64,000 bases of DNA from Maritimibacter sp. (GCA_002695005.1 NZNT01000019.1:310001-374000); one strand, 5' to 3'. Counted from the stretch's first letter, positions 26,840-36,280 are shown. A program made the numbers and translations. Notes: a model not told the origin generated them from the letters alone.

Positions 26840-27120
26840 TCCGCAAGGGCCATATCGCGACCGTGCTCGTCTTGTGCGGGCTGTCGGCCATGCTGGGCTA
26901 CCGCGTGGCCCGGATGGGGCCGCCGGACCCGTCGGGCATCGTCGCGCACTGGGCGGCTGTGTATGCCGAGGAGACCGGGCGCGCGGACCTTCATTGCGCG
27001 GGGCGACCGCAAGGGGACGGGTACGTCATCACATGCGGCACGGGCGCGGCGCGGGTTGATTATGTGACCGACGCCTATGGTGGCCTCGTCGCCCGCCGGG
27101 ACGGGGGACGGGACGGATGA
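26836..27120 (+). CDS. Small membrane-anchored hypothetical protein
   Basis: A 94-residue reading starting at TTG 26836, which overlaps the preceding TGA. The N-terminus (IRKGHIATVLVLCGLSAMLGY) looks like a membrane anchor or signal peptide; the rest is a short soluble domain with two cysteines and a VDYVTDAYGGL segment. No family is recognised. It sits between two secreted-protein genes and overlaps the next by 4 nt, so it is very likely expressed. The unusual start codon is the main uncertainty. Confidence 0.6.
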   Translation: MIRKGHIATVLVLCGLSAMLGYRVARMGPPDPSGIVAHWAAVYAEETGRADLHCAGRPQGDGYVITCGTGAARVDYVTDAYGGLVARRDGGRDG

Positions 27121-27704
27121 TCCGCGCGGCCGTAACCCTCGCCCTGATCCTGCCGTTCGCGCCCGCGCGGGCGCAGGAGGCCATACCGACGTTCCAGACC
27201 TGCATGGACATCCTGATCGACCGCTACGAGCAGAGCCTGATTGTGAACGGGCACCTGCCCATCGACGACGTGGTGGGCGGGCTGTGGTCCTCGGGCGACG
27301 TCTATACCTGCGGGGGCGGCGGGATCGTGCTGTGCGACCGGAGCGGCGACACGATCCCGTGTCAGAAAGACCTCGCCGCCGAGCAGGACGCGATGACCGC
27401 GCGGATCCTCGGCGACCTGCCCGATCCCGGCACGCTCGACGAGGGCGGCGAAGACTGGCCGCGTGCGCTCTATGCGCAGACCCGCGCATTGGCGGAGGGC
27501 ACGTCCGCCGGCCCGGATTGCGCGGGAACGACCGAGCTCATGGGCGCGTGGTGCGGCGCGAACGAGGCCAACGCCCGGCTGCGCATCGCCGTGCTGGCCT
27601 GGCAGATCGCCCGCTACCTTGGAGCCGCGCCTTCGGGTGTGGAGTCGGGCTGGGTCGACCGGCCCCCGCCCGTACGGCCCCGGTCGCGCCCGAAGGGGCC
27701 GTGA
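27117..27704 (+). CDS. Secreted hypothetical protein, distantly DUF1311-like
   Basis: A 195-residue protein with a signal peptide ([17 protein letters not shown]). The mature part has several cysteines ([30 protein letters not shown]) and the ending [19 protein letters not shown], giving it an LprI-like look. It is translationally coupled to the preceding gene by ATGA. The C-terminal tail is Pro/Arg-rich and overlaps little else. Function is unknown; a cell-envelope role is inferred from the signal peptide. Confidence 0.65.
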   Translation: MIRAAVTLALILPFAPARAQEAIPTFQTCMDILIDRYEQSLIVNGHLPIDDVVGGLWSSGDVYTCGGGGIVLCDRSGDTIPCQKDLAAEQDAMTARILGDLPDPGTLDEGGEDWPRALYAQTRALAEGTSAGPDCAGTTELMGAWCGANEANARLRIAVLAWQIARYLGAAPSGVESGWVDRPPPVRPRSRPKGP

Positions 27705-27774
27705 TGCGCAGGCCGTCGAGCGAGCAACAGTTTATCAGAACACGCGGCGGATGCGCCGCACCGGAGGACACTAC

Positions 27775-29379
27775 ATGAAGCTGCAATCGCAGGCGATGAC
27801 CGGGTCGGAGAGCTTTCAGGCCAACCGGTCCGCGCATCTTGAAATGCTGGGAACAGTGGCCGAGGCCGCCGGGCAGGCGGCGGCAGGGGGCGGCGCGAAG
27901 GCGCGTGAACGGCACCTGTCACGGGGCAAGATGCTCCCGCGTGAACGGGTGGCGAACCTCCTGGACGCCGGGTCGCCCTTCCTCGAAGTCGGCGCGACGG
28001 CGGCGCATGGGCTCTACGATGGCGCCGCGCCGGCGGCTGGCGTGATCGCGGGGGTCGGTCGCGTGCACGGGCAGGAGGTCATGGTCATCGCCAACGACGC
28101 CACCGTGAAAGGCGGCACCTATTACCCGATGACGGTCAAGAAGCACCTGCGCGCGCAGGAGATCGCGCAGGAATGCAACCTGCCGTGCCTCTACCTTGTC
28201 GACAGCGGGGGCGCGAACCTGCCCAACCAGGACGAGGTGTTCCCGGACCGCGACCATTTCGGGCGCATCTTCTACAACCAGGCACAGATGTCGGCCCGGG
28301 GCATCCCGCAGATCGCGGTGGTCATGGGCTCCTGCACGGCGGGCGGGGCCTATGTTCCGGCGATGAGCGACGTGACGATCATCGTGAAGGATCAGGGCAC
28401 CATATTCCTTGCCGGTCCACCTTTGGTTAAGGCCGCGACCGGTGAGGTGGTGACAGCCGAGGATCTGGGCGGCGGCGACGTGCACACGCGCCTGTCCGGG
28501 GTGGCCGATTACCTTGCCGAGGACGACGCCCATGCGCTTGCGCTCGCCCGGCGGGCGGTGGAGAGCCTGAACCGGACCAAGCCCGCGACAGTCCAGTGGC
28601 AGTCGGTCGAAGACCCGGCCTATGACCCCGAGGAAATCCTCGGCGTCGTGCCCGGCGACCTGCGCACGCCCTATGACATCCGCGAGGTGATCGCGCGGGT
28701 GGTGGACGGGTCGCGATTTGACGAGTTCAAGCCGCGCTTTGGCGAGACGCTGGTCACGGGGTTCGCGCATCTCATGGGCTGCCCGGTCGGGATCATCGCC
28801 AACAACGGTGTCCTGTTTTCCGAGGCCGCGCAGAAGGGCGCGCATTTCGTCGAGCTGTGCTCGCAGCGCCGTATCCCGCTGATTTTCCTGCAAAACATCA
28901 CCGGCTTCATGGTGGGCCGGAAGTATGAGAACGAGGGCATCGCGCGTCACGGGGCCAAGATGGTCACGGCGGTGGCGACCACGTCGGTCCCCAAGGTGAC
29001 GATGCTCGTGGGCGGTTCCTTCGGCGCGGGCAACTACGGCATGGCGGGCCGTGCCTATCAGCCGCGCTTCCTGTGGTCCTGGCCCAACAGCCGGATTTCC
29101 GTCATGGGCGGCGAGCAGGCCGCGGGCGTGCTGGCGACGGTCAAACGCGACGCGCTGGAGCGCGCGGGCGAAAGCTGGTCGGACGAGGACGAGGCGGAAT
29201 TCAAGCGCCCCACGATCGAGATGTTCGAGCGTCAGAGCCACCCGCTTTACGCCTCCGCCCGGCTCTGGGACGACGGCATCGTGGACCCGCGCAAGACCCG
29301 GCAGGTGCTCTACCTGTCGCTTCTCGCCGCCCTGAACGCCCCGATCGAAGAGACGCGCTTCGGCGTGTTCCGGATGTGA
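27775..29379 (+). CDS. mccB: Methylcrotonyl-CoA carboxylase carboxyltransferase subunit
   Basis: A 534-residue carboxyltransferase (beta) subunit that moves CO2 from biotin to 3-methylcrotonyl-CoA in leucine breakdown. Motifs include [35 protein letters not shown] and [13 protein letters not shown], all typical of MccB over propionyl-CoA carboxylase. Its partner biotin subunit is encoded at 30486, after a small ORF, a macrodomain gene and a methyltransferase gene. GGAGGA lies upstream of ATG 27775. Confidence 0.92.
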   Translation: MKLQSQAMTGSESFQANRSAHLEMLGTVAEAAGQAAAGGGAKARERHLSRGKMLPRERVANLLDAGSPFLEVGATAAHGLYDGAAPAAGVIAGVGRVHGQEVMVIANDATVKGGTYYPMTVKKHLRAQEIAQECNLPCLYLVDSGGANLPNQDEVFPDRDHFGRIFYNQAQMSARGIPQIAVVMGSCTAGGAYVPAMSDVTIIVKDQGTIFLAGPPLVKAATGEVVTAEDLGGGDVHTRLSGVADYLAEDDAHALALARRAVESLNRTKPATVQWQSVEDPAYDPEEILGVVPGDLRTPYDIREVIARVVDGSRFDEFKPRFGETLVTGFAHLMGCPVGIIANNGVLFSEAAQKGAHFVELCSQRRIPLIFLQNITGFMVGRKYENEGIARHGAKMVTAVATTSVPKVTMLVGGSFGAGNYGMAGRAYQPRFLWSWPNSRISVMGGEQAAGVLATVKRDALERAGESWSDEDEAEFKRPTIEMFERQSHPLYASARLWDDGIVDPRKTRQVLYLSLLAALNAPIEETRFGVFRM

Positions 29380-29390
29380 GGAGGCCCGAA

Positions 29391-29468
29391 ATGGACCATG
29401 CACCGCGCGTACACATCATGTGCACACACTGTGCATACGATTGTCATACGATCCGGGGCCGCGCATGA
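29391..29468 (+). CDS. Cys/His-rich micro-ORF (25 aa) upstream of the macrodomain gene
   Basis: A 25-codon ORF directly after mccB. A full GAGGAGG ribosome site (29378-29384) lies 6 nt before its ATG, stronger than for most genes here, and its stop overlaps the macrodomain start codon (ATGA). The peptide contains [12 protein letters not shown], three cysteines and three histidines in 12 residues, so it could bind a metal or serve as a leader peptide controlling the next gene. No homology is recognised; its conservation is untested. Confidence 0.45.
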   Translation: MDHAPRVHIMCTHCAYDCHTIRGRA

Positions 29469-29965
29469 GTGTCGAGGTCATCACCGCCGACATCACCACG
29501 CTCGACGTGGACGCCATCGTGAACGCCGCGAACGAGTCGCTTCTGGGTGGCGGCGGCGTGGACGGGGCCATTCATCGGGCCGCGGGTCCGGGGCTTTTGG
29601 AGGAGTGCCGGGCGATCGGCGGTTGCCCGACGGGCGAGGCGCGGATCACCGTGGGGTATGACCTGCCCGCGCGCCATGTCATCCACACGGTCGGGCCGGT
29701 CTGGCACGGCGGGGATCGGGGGGAGCCGGACTTGCTCGCCGCCTGTTATCGCGAGAGCCTGCGGCTGGCGCGTGAGGCAGGGTGTGAGAGCATCGCGTTC
29801 CCCGCCATTTCCACGGGCGTCTACGGCTACCCTGCCGATCAAGCCGCGACCATTGCCGTGCGGGAGGTCAGCGTGTGGGAGGCCCCGCCCGCACAGATCA
29901 CCCTGTGCTGCTTTTCCGAGAACAGCGCCGAAACCCATCGGCGCGCAATGGAGACCCTGACATGA
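29465..29965 (+). CDS. Macrodomain ADP-ribose / O-acetyl-ADP-ribose deacetylase-like protein
   Basis: A 166-residue macrodomain, close to YmdB/MacroD type. Diagnostic stretches are [20 protein letters not shown] and [13 protein letters not shown], which line the ADP-ribose pocket. Such enzymes hydrolyse O-acetyl-ADP-ribose or remove mono-ADP-ribose from proteins. ATG 29465 is chosen because the domain starts there; an upstream extension from 29420 is not family-like. It overlaps the micro-ORF before it and the methyltransferase after it, both by ATGA. Confidence 0.88.
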   Translation: MSVEVITADITTLDVDAIVNAANESLLGGGGVDGAIHRAAGPGLLEECRAIGGCPTGEARITVGYDLPARHVIHTVGPVWHGGDRGEPDLLAACYRESLRLAREAGCESIAFPAISTGVYGYPADQAATIAVREVSVWEAPPAQITLCCFSENSAETHRRAMETLT

Positions 29966-30486
29966 CTGCATGGGACGACGACACCGCGCAAAGATACGCG
30001 GACAAATACGGCGGCGACGCGAGTATCTTCGAGGTTCTGAACGCGGCCGGCATCGCGGACGGGGCCGACGTGATCGACCTGGGCTGCGGGAACGGTTCGG
30101 CTCTGGCCGCGCTTGCCGACCGGGCCGGGCGGCTGGCGGGCGTCGACCCCACGCCGCGCATGGTCGAGATCGCGCGCGAGCGGTGCCCCGGCGCGGACTT
30201 GCGCGTGGCGCCCGGCGAGGCGACCGGGTTCGGGGATGGCGATTTCGACGTGGTGATGATGATCAACGTGATCCACCATCTCGACGACATATCCGCCGGG
30301 CTGGCCGAGGCGAACCGGCTTCTGCGTCCCGGCGGTCTGATCGTGATCGGGGGCGAGGTGTTCTCGACATCCATGGTGCCGGAGGGGCAGGACTACGCGG
30401 GCGCGTTGGAGGCCGCCGGGTTCGGCGCGGTCGAGCGGCGCGATCTGAGCGGGGCGTTCATCACGACCGCTCGCAAGGAGGGCTGA
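29962..30486 (+). CDS. Class I SAM-dependent methyltransferase
   Basis: A 174-residue methyltransferase with motif [10 protein letters not shown], an acidic strand ([19 protein letters not shown]) and motif IV/post-[16 protein letters not shown]. The size is near minimal, with no extra substrate domain, so the methyl acceptor is unknown. It overlaps the macrodomain gene (ATGA) and mccA (TGATG), so it is certainly part of the leucine-degradation operon. This gene pair separating the two carboxylase subunits is unusual. Confidence 0.85.
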   Translation: MTAWDDDTAQRYADKYGGDASIFEVLNAAGIADGADVIDLGCGNGSALAALADRAGRLAGVDPTPRMVEIARERCPGADLRVAPGEATGFGDGDFDVVMMINVIHHLDDISAGLAEANRLLRPGGLIVIGGEVFSTSMVPEGQDYAGALEAAGFGAVERRDLSGAFITTARKEG

Positions 30487-32435
30487 TGTTCCACAAGATC
30501 CTGATTGCCAATCGCGGCGAAATCGCCTGTCGCGTGATCGACACCTGCCGCAAGCTGGGTGTCGCGACGGTGGCGGTGTTTTCCGATGCCGACCGCACCG
30601 CGCGCCATGTCGAGATGGCCGACGAGGCCGTGCATATCGGCGGGCCGCAACCGGCGGAAAGCTATCTGCGCGGGGACGCGATCATCGCGGCGGCGCAGGC
30701 CACCGGCGCGCAGGCGATCCATCCCGGATACGGCTTTCTCTCCGAGAACCCGGAGTTCGTGGAGGCGGTCGAGGCTGCCGGGCTGACCTTCATCGGCCCG
30801 TCCGCAAAAGCGATCCGGGCGATGGGGCTGAAGGACGCCGCGAAGAAGCTCATGGACGAGGCGGGCGTGCCGGTCGTGCCCGGTTACCACGGGGCCGAGC
30901 AGGGCGACGACCTGCTCGCGGAAGAGGCCGGCAAGATCGGCTATCCAGTCATCATCAAGGCGGTTGCGGGGGGCGGCGGCAAGGGGATGCGGCTGGTCGA
31001 GCGGGCGGGCGACTTCTCCGATGCGCTCGCCTCGGCGCGGTCGGAAGCCAAAACAGCCTTCGGCAACCCCGATGTGCTGGTCGAGAAATTCGTGACCGCG
31101 CCGCGCCATATCGAAGTGCAGGTCTTCGGCGACGGGCGCGAGGCGGTGCATCTGTATGAGCGCGACTGCTCGCTCCAGCGCCGCCACCAGAAGGTGATCG
31201 AGGAAGCGCCCGCGCCGGGGATGACCGAAGAGATGCGCGCCGCGATGGGCGAGGCCTCCGTGCGCGCCGCCGAGGCCATCGGATATGCGGGGGCCGGGAC
31301 GGTGGAGTTCATCGTGGACGGCTCCGACGGGCTGCGCCCCGACGGGTTCTGGTTCATGGAGATGAACACGCGGTTGCAGGTCGAGCATCCGGTGACCGAG
31401 GAAGTCACGGGCATCGACCTTGTCGAATGGCAGCTTCGCGTGGCGGCGGGGGAGCCTTTGCCGCTGTCGCAGACCGAAATCCCGCTACGGGGTCATGCGT
31501 TCGAGGCGCGGCTTTATGCCGAGGACGTGCCGGCGGGGTTCCTGCCGGCCACCGGGCGGCTCGCGCATCTGGCTTTCGCGCCGGAGTGCCGGGCCGAGAC
31601 CGGGGTGCGCACGGGGGACGAGATCAGCCCCTTCTACGATCCGATGATTGCCAAGCTCGTCACCCACGGGGCCACCCGCGAGATCGCGCTGGGCAAGATG
31701 CGTCGGGCGCTGGCGGGCACGCAGGTGGCCGGGACCGTGACGAACCTCGGGTTCCTGTCGGCGCTGTGTGCCCATGAGGGGTTCGCGGCCGGGGAGGTCG
31801 ATACCGGGCTGATCGAGCGCGACCTGTCGGCCCTGACCCAGGACGACGGGCCTGCGCCCGCCGACGTGGCGCTCGCCGCACTGGCCGGGGCGGGGCTGCT
31901 GGACGCGCCCGAGACGGTGACGGGGTTCGCGCTCTGGTCGCCGTTGCGCCGCACGATCCTGCTCGAACGGGCGGGCGAGGTGCTGTCGCCGGTGATCGAG
32001 ATGGCGGGGCCGGAGGCGGCCCGCATCACGGTCGGCGACGTGGTGGTCGAGGCACGACGCCGCCCGGAAGGCTGGCGGCTCGACGGGGTGCGCGCGCCGG
32101 AAGTGGCGATCACCGGCGACCTTGTCACCGTGTTCACGGGCGCCGGGCACGGCTTCCGCGTGCCCGATCCTCTGGCGATCCTGTCGGCGGACGGGCAGGG
32201 GGGCGACGTGGTCGAGGCGCCGATGCCGGGGCTTGTGAAGGCGGTCTTTGTCGCCCCCGGCGACACGGTTGCAGCGGGCGACAGGATGGCCATCATGGAG
32301 GCGATGAAAATGGAACACACCCTGACGGCCCCGCGTGACGGTGTGGTGGCCGAAGTGTTCGCCGCCGAAGGCGCGCAGGTGGAGGCGCATGCCGCGCTGA
32401 TCGCGCTCACCCCCGAAGAAGGCGAGGACGCATGA
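30486..32435 (+). CDS. mccA: Methylcrotonyl-CoA carboxylase biotin-containing subunit
   Basis: A 649-residue alpha subunit. The biotin carboxylase part starts FHKILIANRGEIACRV and carries the ATP-grasp loop KAVAGGGGKGMRLV and EMNTRLQVEHPVTE. The C-terminal biotinyl domain has the biotin-attachment lysine in EAMKMEH, about 40 residues from the end. It charges biotin with bicarbonate for transfer by MccB. Overlaps the methyltransferase by 1 nt and the GST gene by 4 nt. The biotin ligase at 55114 can modify it. Confidence 0.93.
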   Translation: MFHKILIANRGEIACRVIDTCRKLGVATVAVFSDADRTARHVEMADEAVHIGGPQPAESYLRGDAIIAAAQATGAQAIHPGYGFLSENPEFVEAVEAAGLTFIGPSAKAIRAMGLKDAAKKLMDEAGVPVVPGYHGAEQGDDLLAEEAGKIGYPVIIKAVAGGGGKGMRLVERAGDFSDALASARSEAKTAFGNPDVLVEKFVTAPRHIEVQVFGDGREAVHLYERDCSLQRRHQKVIEEAPAPGMTEEMRAAMGEASVRAAEAIGYAGAGTVEFIVDGSDGLRPDGFWFMEMNTRLQVEHPVTEEVTGIDLVEWQLRVAAGEPLPLSQTEIPLRGHAFEARLYAEDVPAGFLPATGRLAHLAFAPECRAETGVRTGDEISPFYDPMIAKLVTHGATREIALGKMRRALAGTQVAGTVTNLGFLSALCAHEGFAAGEVDTGLIERDLSALTQDDGPAPADVALAALAGAGLLDAPETVTGFALWSPLRRTILLERAGEVLSPVIEMAGPEAARITVGDVVVEARRRPEGWRLDGVRAPEVAITGDLVTVFTGAGHGFRVPDPLAILSADGQGGDVVEAPMPGLVKAVFVAPGDTVAAGDRMAIMEAMKMEHTLTAPRDGVVAEVFAAEGAQVEAHAALIALTPEEGEDA

Positions 32436-33091
32436 TCCGCCTGCACGCCGTTCCCGGCAGCCGGTCGTTCCGGGTTCACTGGCTTCTGGCCGAAATGGGG
32501 CTGGAGCCGGAGATCGAGAATTACCGCATCGGCGACGGCAGCCTCGGGACCGAGGCGTTTCGCGACGTGAATCCGGCAGGGCGGGTCCCGGCGCTGGAAA
32601 TCGACGGGATGACGTTGATCGAAAGCGGGGCCATCATCGAATACCTGTGCGAGACGCGGCCGGAACATGGGCTGGGGCGGCTGCCGGGAGATGCGGAGCG
32701 TCCCGAGTTCCTCGTCTGGCTGCATTATGCCGAGACGGTCGCGACGCTGATCCAGAACCTCAACCTGCAACAGGTGTTCCTGCCTGATCCCGCGATGCGC
32801 TCGCCCACCGTGATCGGGATGGAGACGCGGCGGCTGGCCACGGTGCTCAAACCGCTGGAGAAGCGCGTGTCTGGGCAGGACTACCTGCTCGCCTCGGGGT
32901 TTTCCGCCGTGGACATCATGTTCGGGTTCGGGGTCGATGCGGCGTTCCACTACGTTCATGGCGCGAAATTCCCGGCGCTGGGCGCGTATCATGCCCGGCT
33001 GGCCGCGCGCCCGGCTTACCAGACGGCGCTGGCGGTGCAGGGGCCGGACACGATCTATGGTCAGCCGTTCTACGAGGTGCCCGATGGATAG
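32432..33091 (+). CDS. Glutathione S-transferase family protein
   Basis: A 219-residue GST with a thioredoxin-like N-terminal domain (VNPAGRVPALEIDG, then ESGAIIEYL for glutathione binding) and a helical C-terminal domain. The active residue is probably the Ser in GSRSFRVHWLL. It is embedded in the leucine operon, overlapping mccA and the HMG-CoA lyase gene. A detoxifying role for reactive enoyl-CoA compounds would fit, but this is inference. Confidence 0.85.
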   Translation: MIRLHAVPGSRSFRVHWLLAEMGLEPEIENYRIGDGSLGTEAFRDVNPAGRVPALEIDGMTLIESGAIIEYLCETRPEHGLGRLPGDAERPEFLVWLHYAETVATLIQNLNLQQVFLPDPAMRSPTVIGMETRRLATVLKPLEKRVSGQDYLLASGFSAVDIMFGFGVDAAFHYVHGAKFPALGAYHARLAARPAYQTALAVQGPDTIYGQPFYEVPDG

Positions 33092-33932
33092 TGTCGAGAT
33101 CGTCGAGATGGGCCCGCGCGACGGGCTTCAGAACGAGGCGCGGCAGATCCCGACGGCCGAGAAGATCGCGCTGGTGGATGCGCTGTCGGGGGCCGGATTC
33201 AGCCGGATCGAGGTCGCGAGTTTCGTCAGCCCGAAATGGGTGCCGCAGATGGCCGACAGCGGCGAGGTTCTGGCCGGTATCCGCCGGGCGGAGGGCGTGT
33301 CCTACATGGCCCTGACGCCGAATCTCAAGGGGTTCGAGAGGGCGATGGAGGCGGGCGCGGACGAGGTGGCGATTTTCGGAAGCGCAAGCGAGGGGTTCAG
33401 CCAGGCCAACATTAATTGTTCGATTGCGGAAAGCCTTGAGCGGTTCTTGCCGATCGTTGAGGCTGCGATGGTTCGAAAAGTGAAAGTCCGGGGATATGTC
33501 TCCTGCGTGACCGATTGCCCCTATGACGGGCCGACCCCACCTCAGAAGGTGGCGCAGGTGGCGCAGGAGTTGATGGCGATGGGCTGCTACGAAGTGAGCC
33601 TGGGCGATACCATCGGCAAGGGCACGCCCGAGACCGTGCGCGACATGCTTCTGGCCGTGCTGGAACGGGTGCCGGCGGAACGGATCGCGGGGCATTTCCA
33701 CGACACCGAGGGCCGGGCGCTCGAGAATATCGAGATGTCGCTGGAGCTTGGCGTACGGGTGTTCGATGCCGCGGTGGGCGGTCTGGGCGGCTGTCCCTAT
33801 GCGCCGGGGGCCAAGGGCAACGTGGCGACCGAGGCGGTTCATGCCCGGCTCGTGGCACTGGGGCTGGCCACCGGGCTGGACGGCGCGGTGCTCGACCGGG
33901 CCGCAGAGATGGCGCGGGGGATGCGCGGGTGA
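33084..33932 (+). CDS. Hydroxymethylglutaryl-CoA lyase
   Basis: A 282-residue HMGL-like TIM-barrel enzyme that splits HMG-CoA to acetyl-CoA and acetoacetate, ending leucine breakdown. Motifs are EMGPRDGLQNE at the N-terminus, FVSPKWVPQMAD, and the signature with active cysteine GLGGCPYAPGAKGN. The ATG at 33084 overlaps the end of the GST gene by 8 nt. Position after the carboxylase genes supports the assignment over other DRE-TIM metallolyases. Confidence 0.92.
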   Translation: MDSVEIVEMGPRDGLQNEARQIPTAEKIALVDALSGAGFSRIEVASFVSPKWVPQMADSGEVLAGIRRAEGVSYMALTPNLKGFERAMEAGADEVAIFGSASEGFSQANINCSIAESLERFLPIVEAAMVRKVKVRGYVSCVTDCPYDGPTPPQKVAQVAQELMAMGCYEVSLGDTIGKGTPETVRDMLLAVLERVPAERIAGHFHDTEGRALENIEMSLELGVRVFDAAVGGLGGCPYAPGAKGNVATEAVHARLVALGLATGLDGAVLDRAAEMARGMRG

Positions 33933-33960
33933 GCGTGGCAAAGCTTGGAAAGGCGGGACG

Positions 33961-34749
33961 ATGACCTTCGAGACGATTTCCATTGCGACCGACGCAAGGG
34001 GCGTGGCGGTTCTGACGCTCGACCGGGCGGACAAGCACAATGCGCTGTCGGCCACGATGATCCGCGAGTTGACCGAGTCGGCCCAAGCGCTCGGCGCGGA
34101 CGAGGCCGTGCGCGTCGTCGTGCTCACCGGGGCGGGCAAAAGCTTTTGCGCCGGGGGCGATCTCGGCTGGATGCAGGACCAGATGGCCGCCGACCCGGAG
34201 ACCCGGTTCGTGGAGGCGCGCAAGCTCGCCCTGATGCTCCGGGCGCTGAACGAGATGCCCAAGCCGCTGATCGGGCGGGTTCAGGGGCAGGCGTTCGGTG
34301 GCGGGATCGGGATGTGCAGCGTCTGTGACGTGGCCATTGCCGTAGACCATGCCAAGTTCGGGCTGACCGAGACCCGGCTGGGCCTGATCCCCGCCACCAT
34401 CGGCCCCTATGTCCTCGCCCGGATCGGCGAGGCGATGGCACGACGCATATTCATGAATGCCCGTATCTTCGGCGCGGCGGAAGCGCAGCGGCTGGGGATC
34501 GTGGCCCATGCGGTGCCTGAAGGGGCACTGGACGCCGCGGTGGAGGAAGAGGTCGCGCCCTATCTCAACTGCGCGCCGGGTGCGGTGGCGCAGGCCAAGG
34601 CGCTGGCGCGCCGGCTTGGCCAGCCGATCACCGACGCGATCATCGACGACACGATCCGCGCCCTTGTCGACTGCTGGGAAGGCGACGAGGCGCAGGAGGG
34701 GATCGGGGCGTTTTTCGACAAACGCAAGGCGCGGTGGATGCCGACATGA
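33961..34749 (+). CDS. Methylglutaconyl-CoA hydratase-like enoyl-CoA hydratase
   Basis: A 262-residue crotonase-fold protein. The oxyanion-hole sequences are FCAGGDLGWM and GQAFGGGIGM, and GLTETRLGLIPATIGPYV matches the methylglutaconyl-CoA hydratase (LiuC) group. In the leucine pathway it acts between MccAB and HMG-CoA lyase, and all of these are encoded here. It begins 28 nt after the lyase gene and overlaps the next small gene by ATGA. Confidence 0.88.
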   Translation: MTFETISIATDARGVAVLTLDRADKHNALSATMIRELTESAQALGADEAVRVVVLTGAGKSFCAGGDLGWMQDQMAADPETRFVEARKLALMLRALNEMPKPLIGRVQGQAFGGGIGMCSVCDVAIAVDHAKFGLTETRLGLIPATIGPYVLARIGEAMARRIFMNARIFGAAEAQRLGIVAHAVPEGALDAAVEEEVAPYLNCAPGAVAQAKALARRLGQPITDAIIDDTIRALVDCWEGDEAQEGIGAFFDKRKARWMPT

Positions 34750-35126
34750 GCCTGATCGTCATCGCCGCCATCGTCTATGGCGTCCTCGCTTTGGTGAGCG
34801 CGCTGGTTCAATTCGCGCTCGCCCTTGGTGCCCCGCTTGGTCATCTCACGCTCGGAGGGCGGTTCGAGGGGCGCCTGCCCGTGGGGGCGCGGGTCGCCAC
34901 GGTGGTGCAGGGCGGGCTGCTCGTCCTCATGGCGCGGGTGGTGGCCGGGGCGTCGGGCCTGCTGGCGCCGGTCTTTCCGGTCTGGGCGATCTGGGGCGTG
35001 GTCGCCATCACGGGGCTTTCCACTCTTCTCAACAATATCACGCCCTCGCGGTCGGAGCGCCTTCTCTGGGGGCCGGTCACGGTGGTCATGTTCCTTTGTG
35101 CGATCTACGTCGCCGTCTCTGCCTGA
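34746..35126 (+). CDS. Small hypothetical membrane protein (about four helices)
   Basis: A 126-residue hydrophobic protein with three or four membrane segments (SLIVIAAIVYGVLALV, VATVVQGGLLVLMARVV, WAIWGVVAITGL, VTVVMFLCAIYVAV). A conserved-looking loop NNITPSRSERLLWGP lies before the last helix. It overlaps the hydratase gene by 4 nt and ends the leucine cluster. No family function is recognised. Confidence 0.75.
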   Translation: MSLIVIAAIVYGVLALVSALVQFALALGAPLGHLTLGGRFEGRLPVGARVATVVQGGLLVLMARVVAGASGLLAPVFPVWAIWGVVAITGLSTLLNNITPSRSERLLWGPVTVVMFLCAIYVAVSA

Positions 35127-35307
35127 GTCGGCGCAGACGGCCCGTCCACGCCACGCGTCGTTCAAACTTGATTGATGGCTGCGGCTTTCGTGCAGTGCAG
35201 AAAACCGGCCAAACCCCTGTGAACATTAGTATACAATGACCTCACGCCGCGCTGCAGAAGCGCCTGCACGGCCTTGTTCAAAATGCCCAAAACGCCGGGC
35301 CCCTTGG

Positions 35308-35336
35308 TTGACCCTTCGGGGCGTTGGGAGTAGACC
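35308..35336 (+). promoter_or_regulatory. Candidate nuo operon promoter
   Basis: TTGACC (35308-35313) followed after 17 nt by TAGACC (35331-35336), 50 nt upstream of nuoA. A second -10-like TATACAAT lies at 35230-35237 without a good -35. A hairpin overlaps this site, so it could instead be untranslated leader of a transcript starting near 35240. Confidence 0.3.
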
Positions 35337-35344
35337 CCCGAAGG
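35313..35344 (+). promoter_or_regulatory. Leader hairpin upstream of nuoA
   Basis: CCTTCGGGG (35313-35321) pairs perfectly with CCCCGAAGG (35336-35344) around a 14-nt loop, about 40 nt before the nuoA start codon. No U-run follows. Possible mRNA-stabilising or attenuation structure. Confidence 0.45.
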
Positions 35345-35385
35345 AGCCAAACTGTCGCGGGCACGCGCCCGACAAAGGAGCTAAC

Positions 35386-35751
35386 GTGGAAGACCTCCTC
35401 CGAGAATACCTCCCCATCGTCATTTTCCTCGCCGTCGCCGTCGGGCTTGGCCTCGCGTTCCTGATCGCGGCCGCCGTCCTTGCCGTGCGCAATCCCGACC
35501 CTGAAAAAGTGTCGGCCTACGAGTGCGGGTTCAACGCCTTCGATGACGCCCGGATGAAGTTCGACGTGCGGTTCTACCTCGTCTCGATCCTGTTCATCAT
35601 TTTCGATCTCGAGATCGCCTTCCTGTTCCCCTGGGCCGTGGCCTTCAAGGATGTCGGGATGGTCGGATTCTGGTCGATGATGGTGTTCCTCGGCGTGCTG
35701 ACCATCGGCTTTGCTTACGAATGGAAGAAGGGAGCCCTCGAATGGGAGTGA
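35386..35751 (+). CDS. nuoA: NADH-quinone oxidoreductase subunit A
   Basis: A 121-residue membrane subunit of complex I with three helices. The loop [21 protein letters not shown] carries the conserved cysteine and acidic residues; [16 protein letters not shown] is the second helix. The GTG at 35386 has AAGGAG 5 nt upstream; the reading before it has no family match. It is first gene of the long nuo operon and overlaps nuoB by 10 nt. Confidence 0.95.
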   Translation: MEDLLREYLPIVIFLAVAVGLGLAFLIAAAVLAVRNPDPEKVSAYECGFNAFDDARMKFDVRFYLVSILFIIFDLEIAFLFPWAVAFKDVGMVGFWSMMVFLGVLTIGFAYEWKKGALEWE

Positions 35752-36275
35752 TGACCGGCACCAACACCGCGGATTTCGACCGCGAGGTGGCCACCCGTGA
35801 CCTCAACAACGAGCTTGCGGACAAGGGCTTTCTGCTGACCACCACCGACGACATCATCAACTGGGCGCGCACCGGGTCGCTGCACTGGATGACCTTCGGT
35901 CTTGCCTGCTGCGCGGTCGAGATGATGCAGTCGTCCATGCCGCGCTACGACCTCGAGCGCTACGGGGTCGCCCCGCGCGCCAGCCCGCGCCAGTCGGACC
36001 TGATGATCGTGGCGGGCACGCTGACCAACAAGATGGCCCCCGCGCTGCGCAAGGTCTATGACCAGATGCCCGAGCCGCGGTATGTCATCTCGATGGGCTC
36101 CTGCGCCAATGGCGGCGGCTACTATCACTATTCCTATTCGGTGGTGCGTGGCTGCGACCGTGTCGTGCCCGTGGACGTCTATGTGCCCGGCTGCCCGCCG
36201 TCGGCCGAGGCGCTGGTTTACGGCATCCTCCAGCTTCAGCGCAAAATCCGCCGCACCGGCACGATCGTGAGGTAA
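35742..36275 (+). CDS. nuoB: NADH-quinone oxidoreductase subunit B
   Basis: A 177-residue peripheral-arm subunit that holds cluster N2, the last Fe-S centre before quinone. Cysteines are in [19 protein letters not shown] and VPGCPP. The family core is [24 protein letters not shown] 35742 is chosen, with GAAGGGAG upstream; ATG 35751 is a close alternative. Overlap with nuoA suggests translational coupling. Confidence 0.97.
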   Translation: MGVMTGTNTADFDREVATRDLNNELADKGFLLTTTDDIINWARTGSLHWMTFGLACCAVEMMQSSMPRYDLERYGVAPRASPRQSDLMIVAGTLTNKMAPALRKVYDQMPEPRYVISMGSCANGGGYYHYSYSVVRGCDRVVPVDVYVPGCPPSAEALVYGILQLQRKIRRTGTIVR

Positions 36276-36280
36276 CGGGT

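Noticed and set aside
29420-29464. Longer macrodomain start at 29420
   Set aside because: The extra 15 residues are not family-like and overlap the micro-ORF; ATG 29465 starts directly before the domain.
35230-35237. TATACAAT as the nuo -10 element
   Set aside because: Good -10 match but no -35-like hexamer at 16-18 nt, so it is mentioned only as an alternative.
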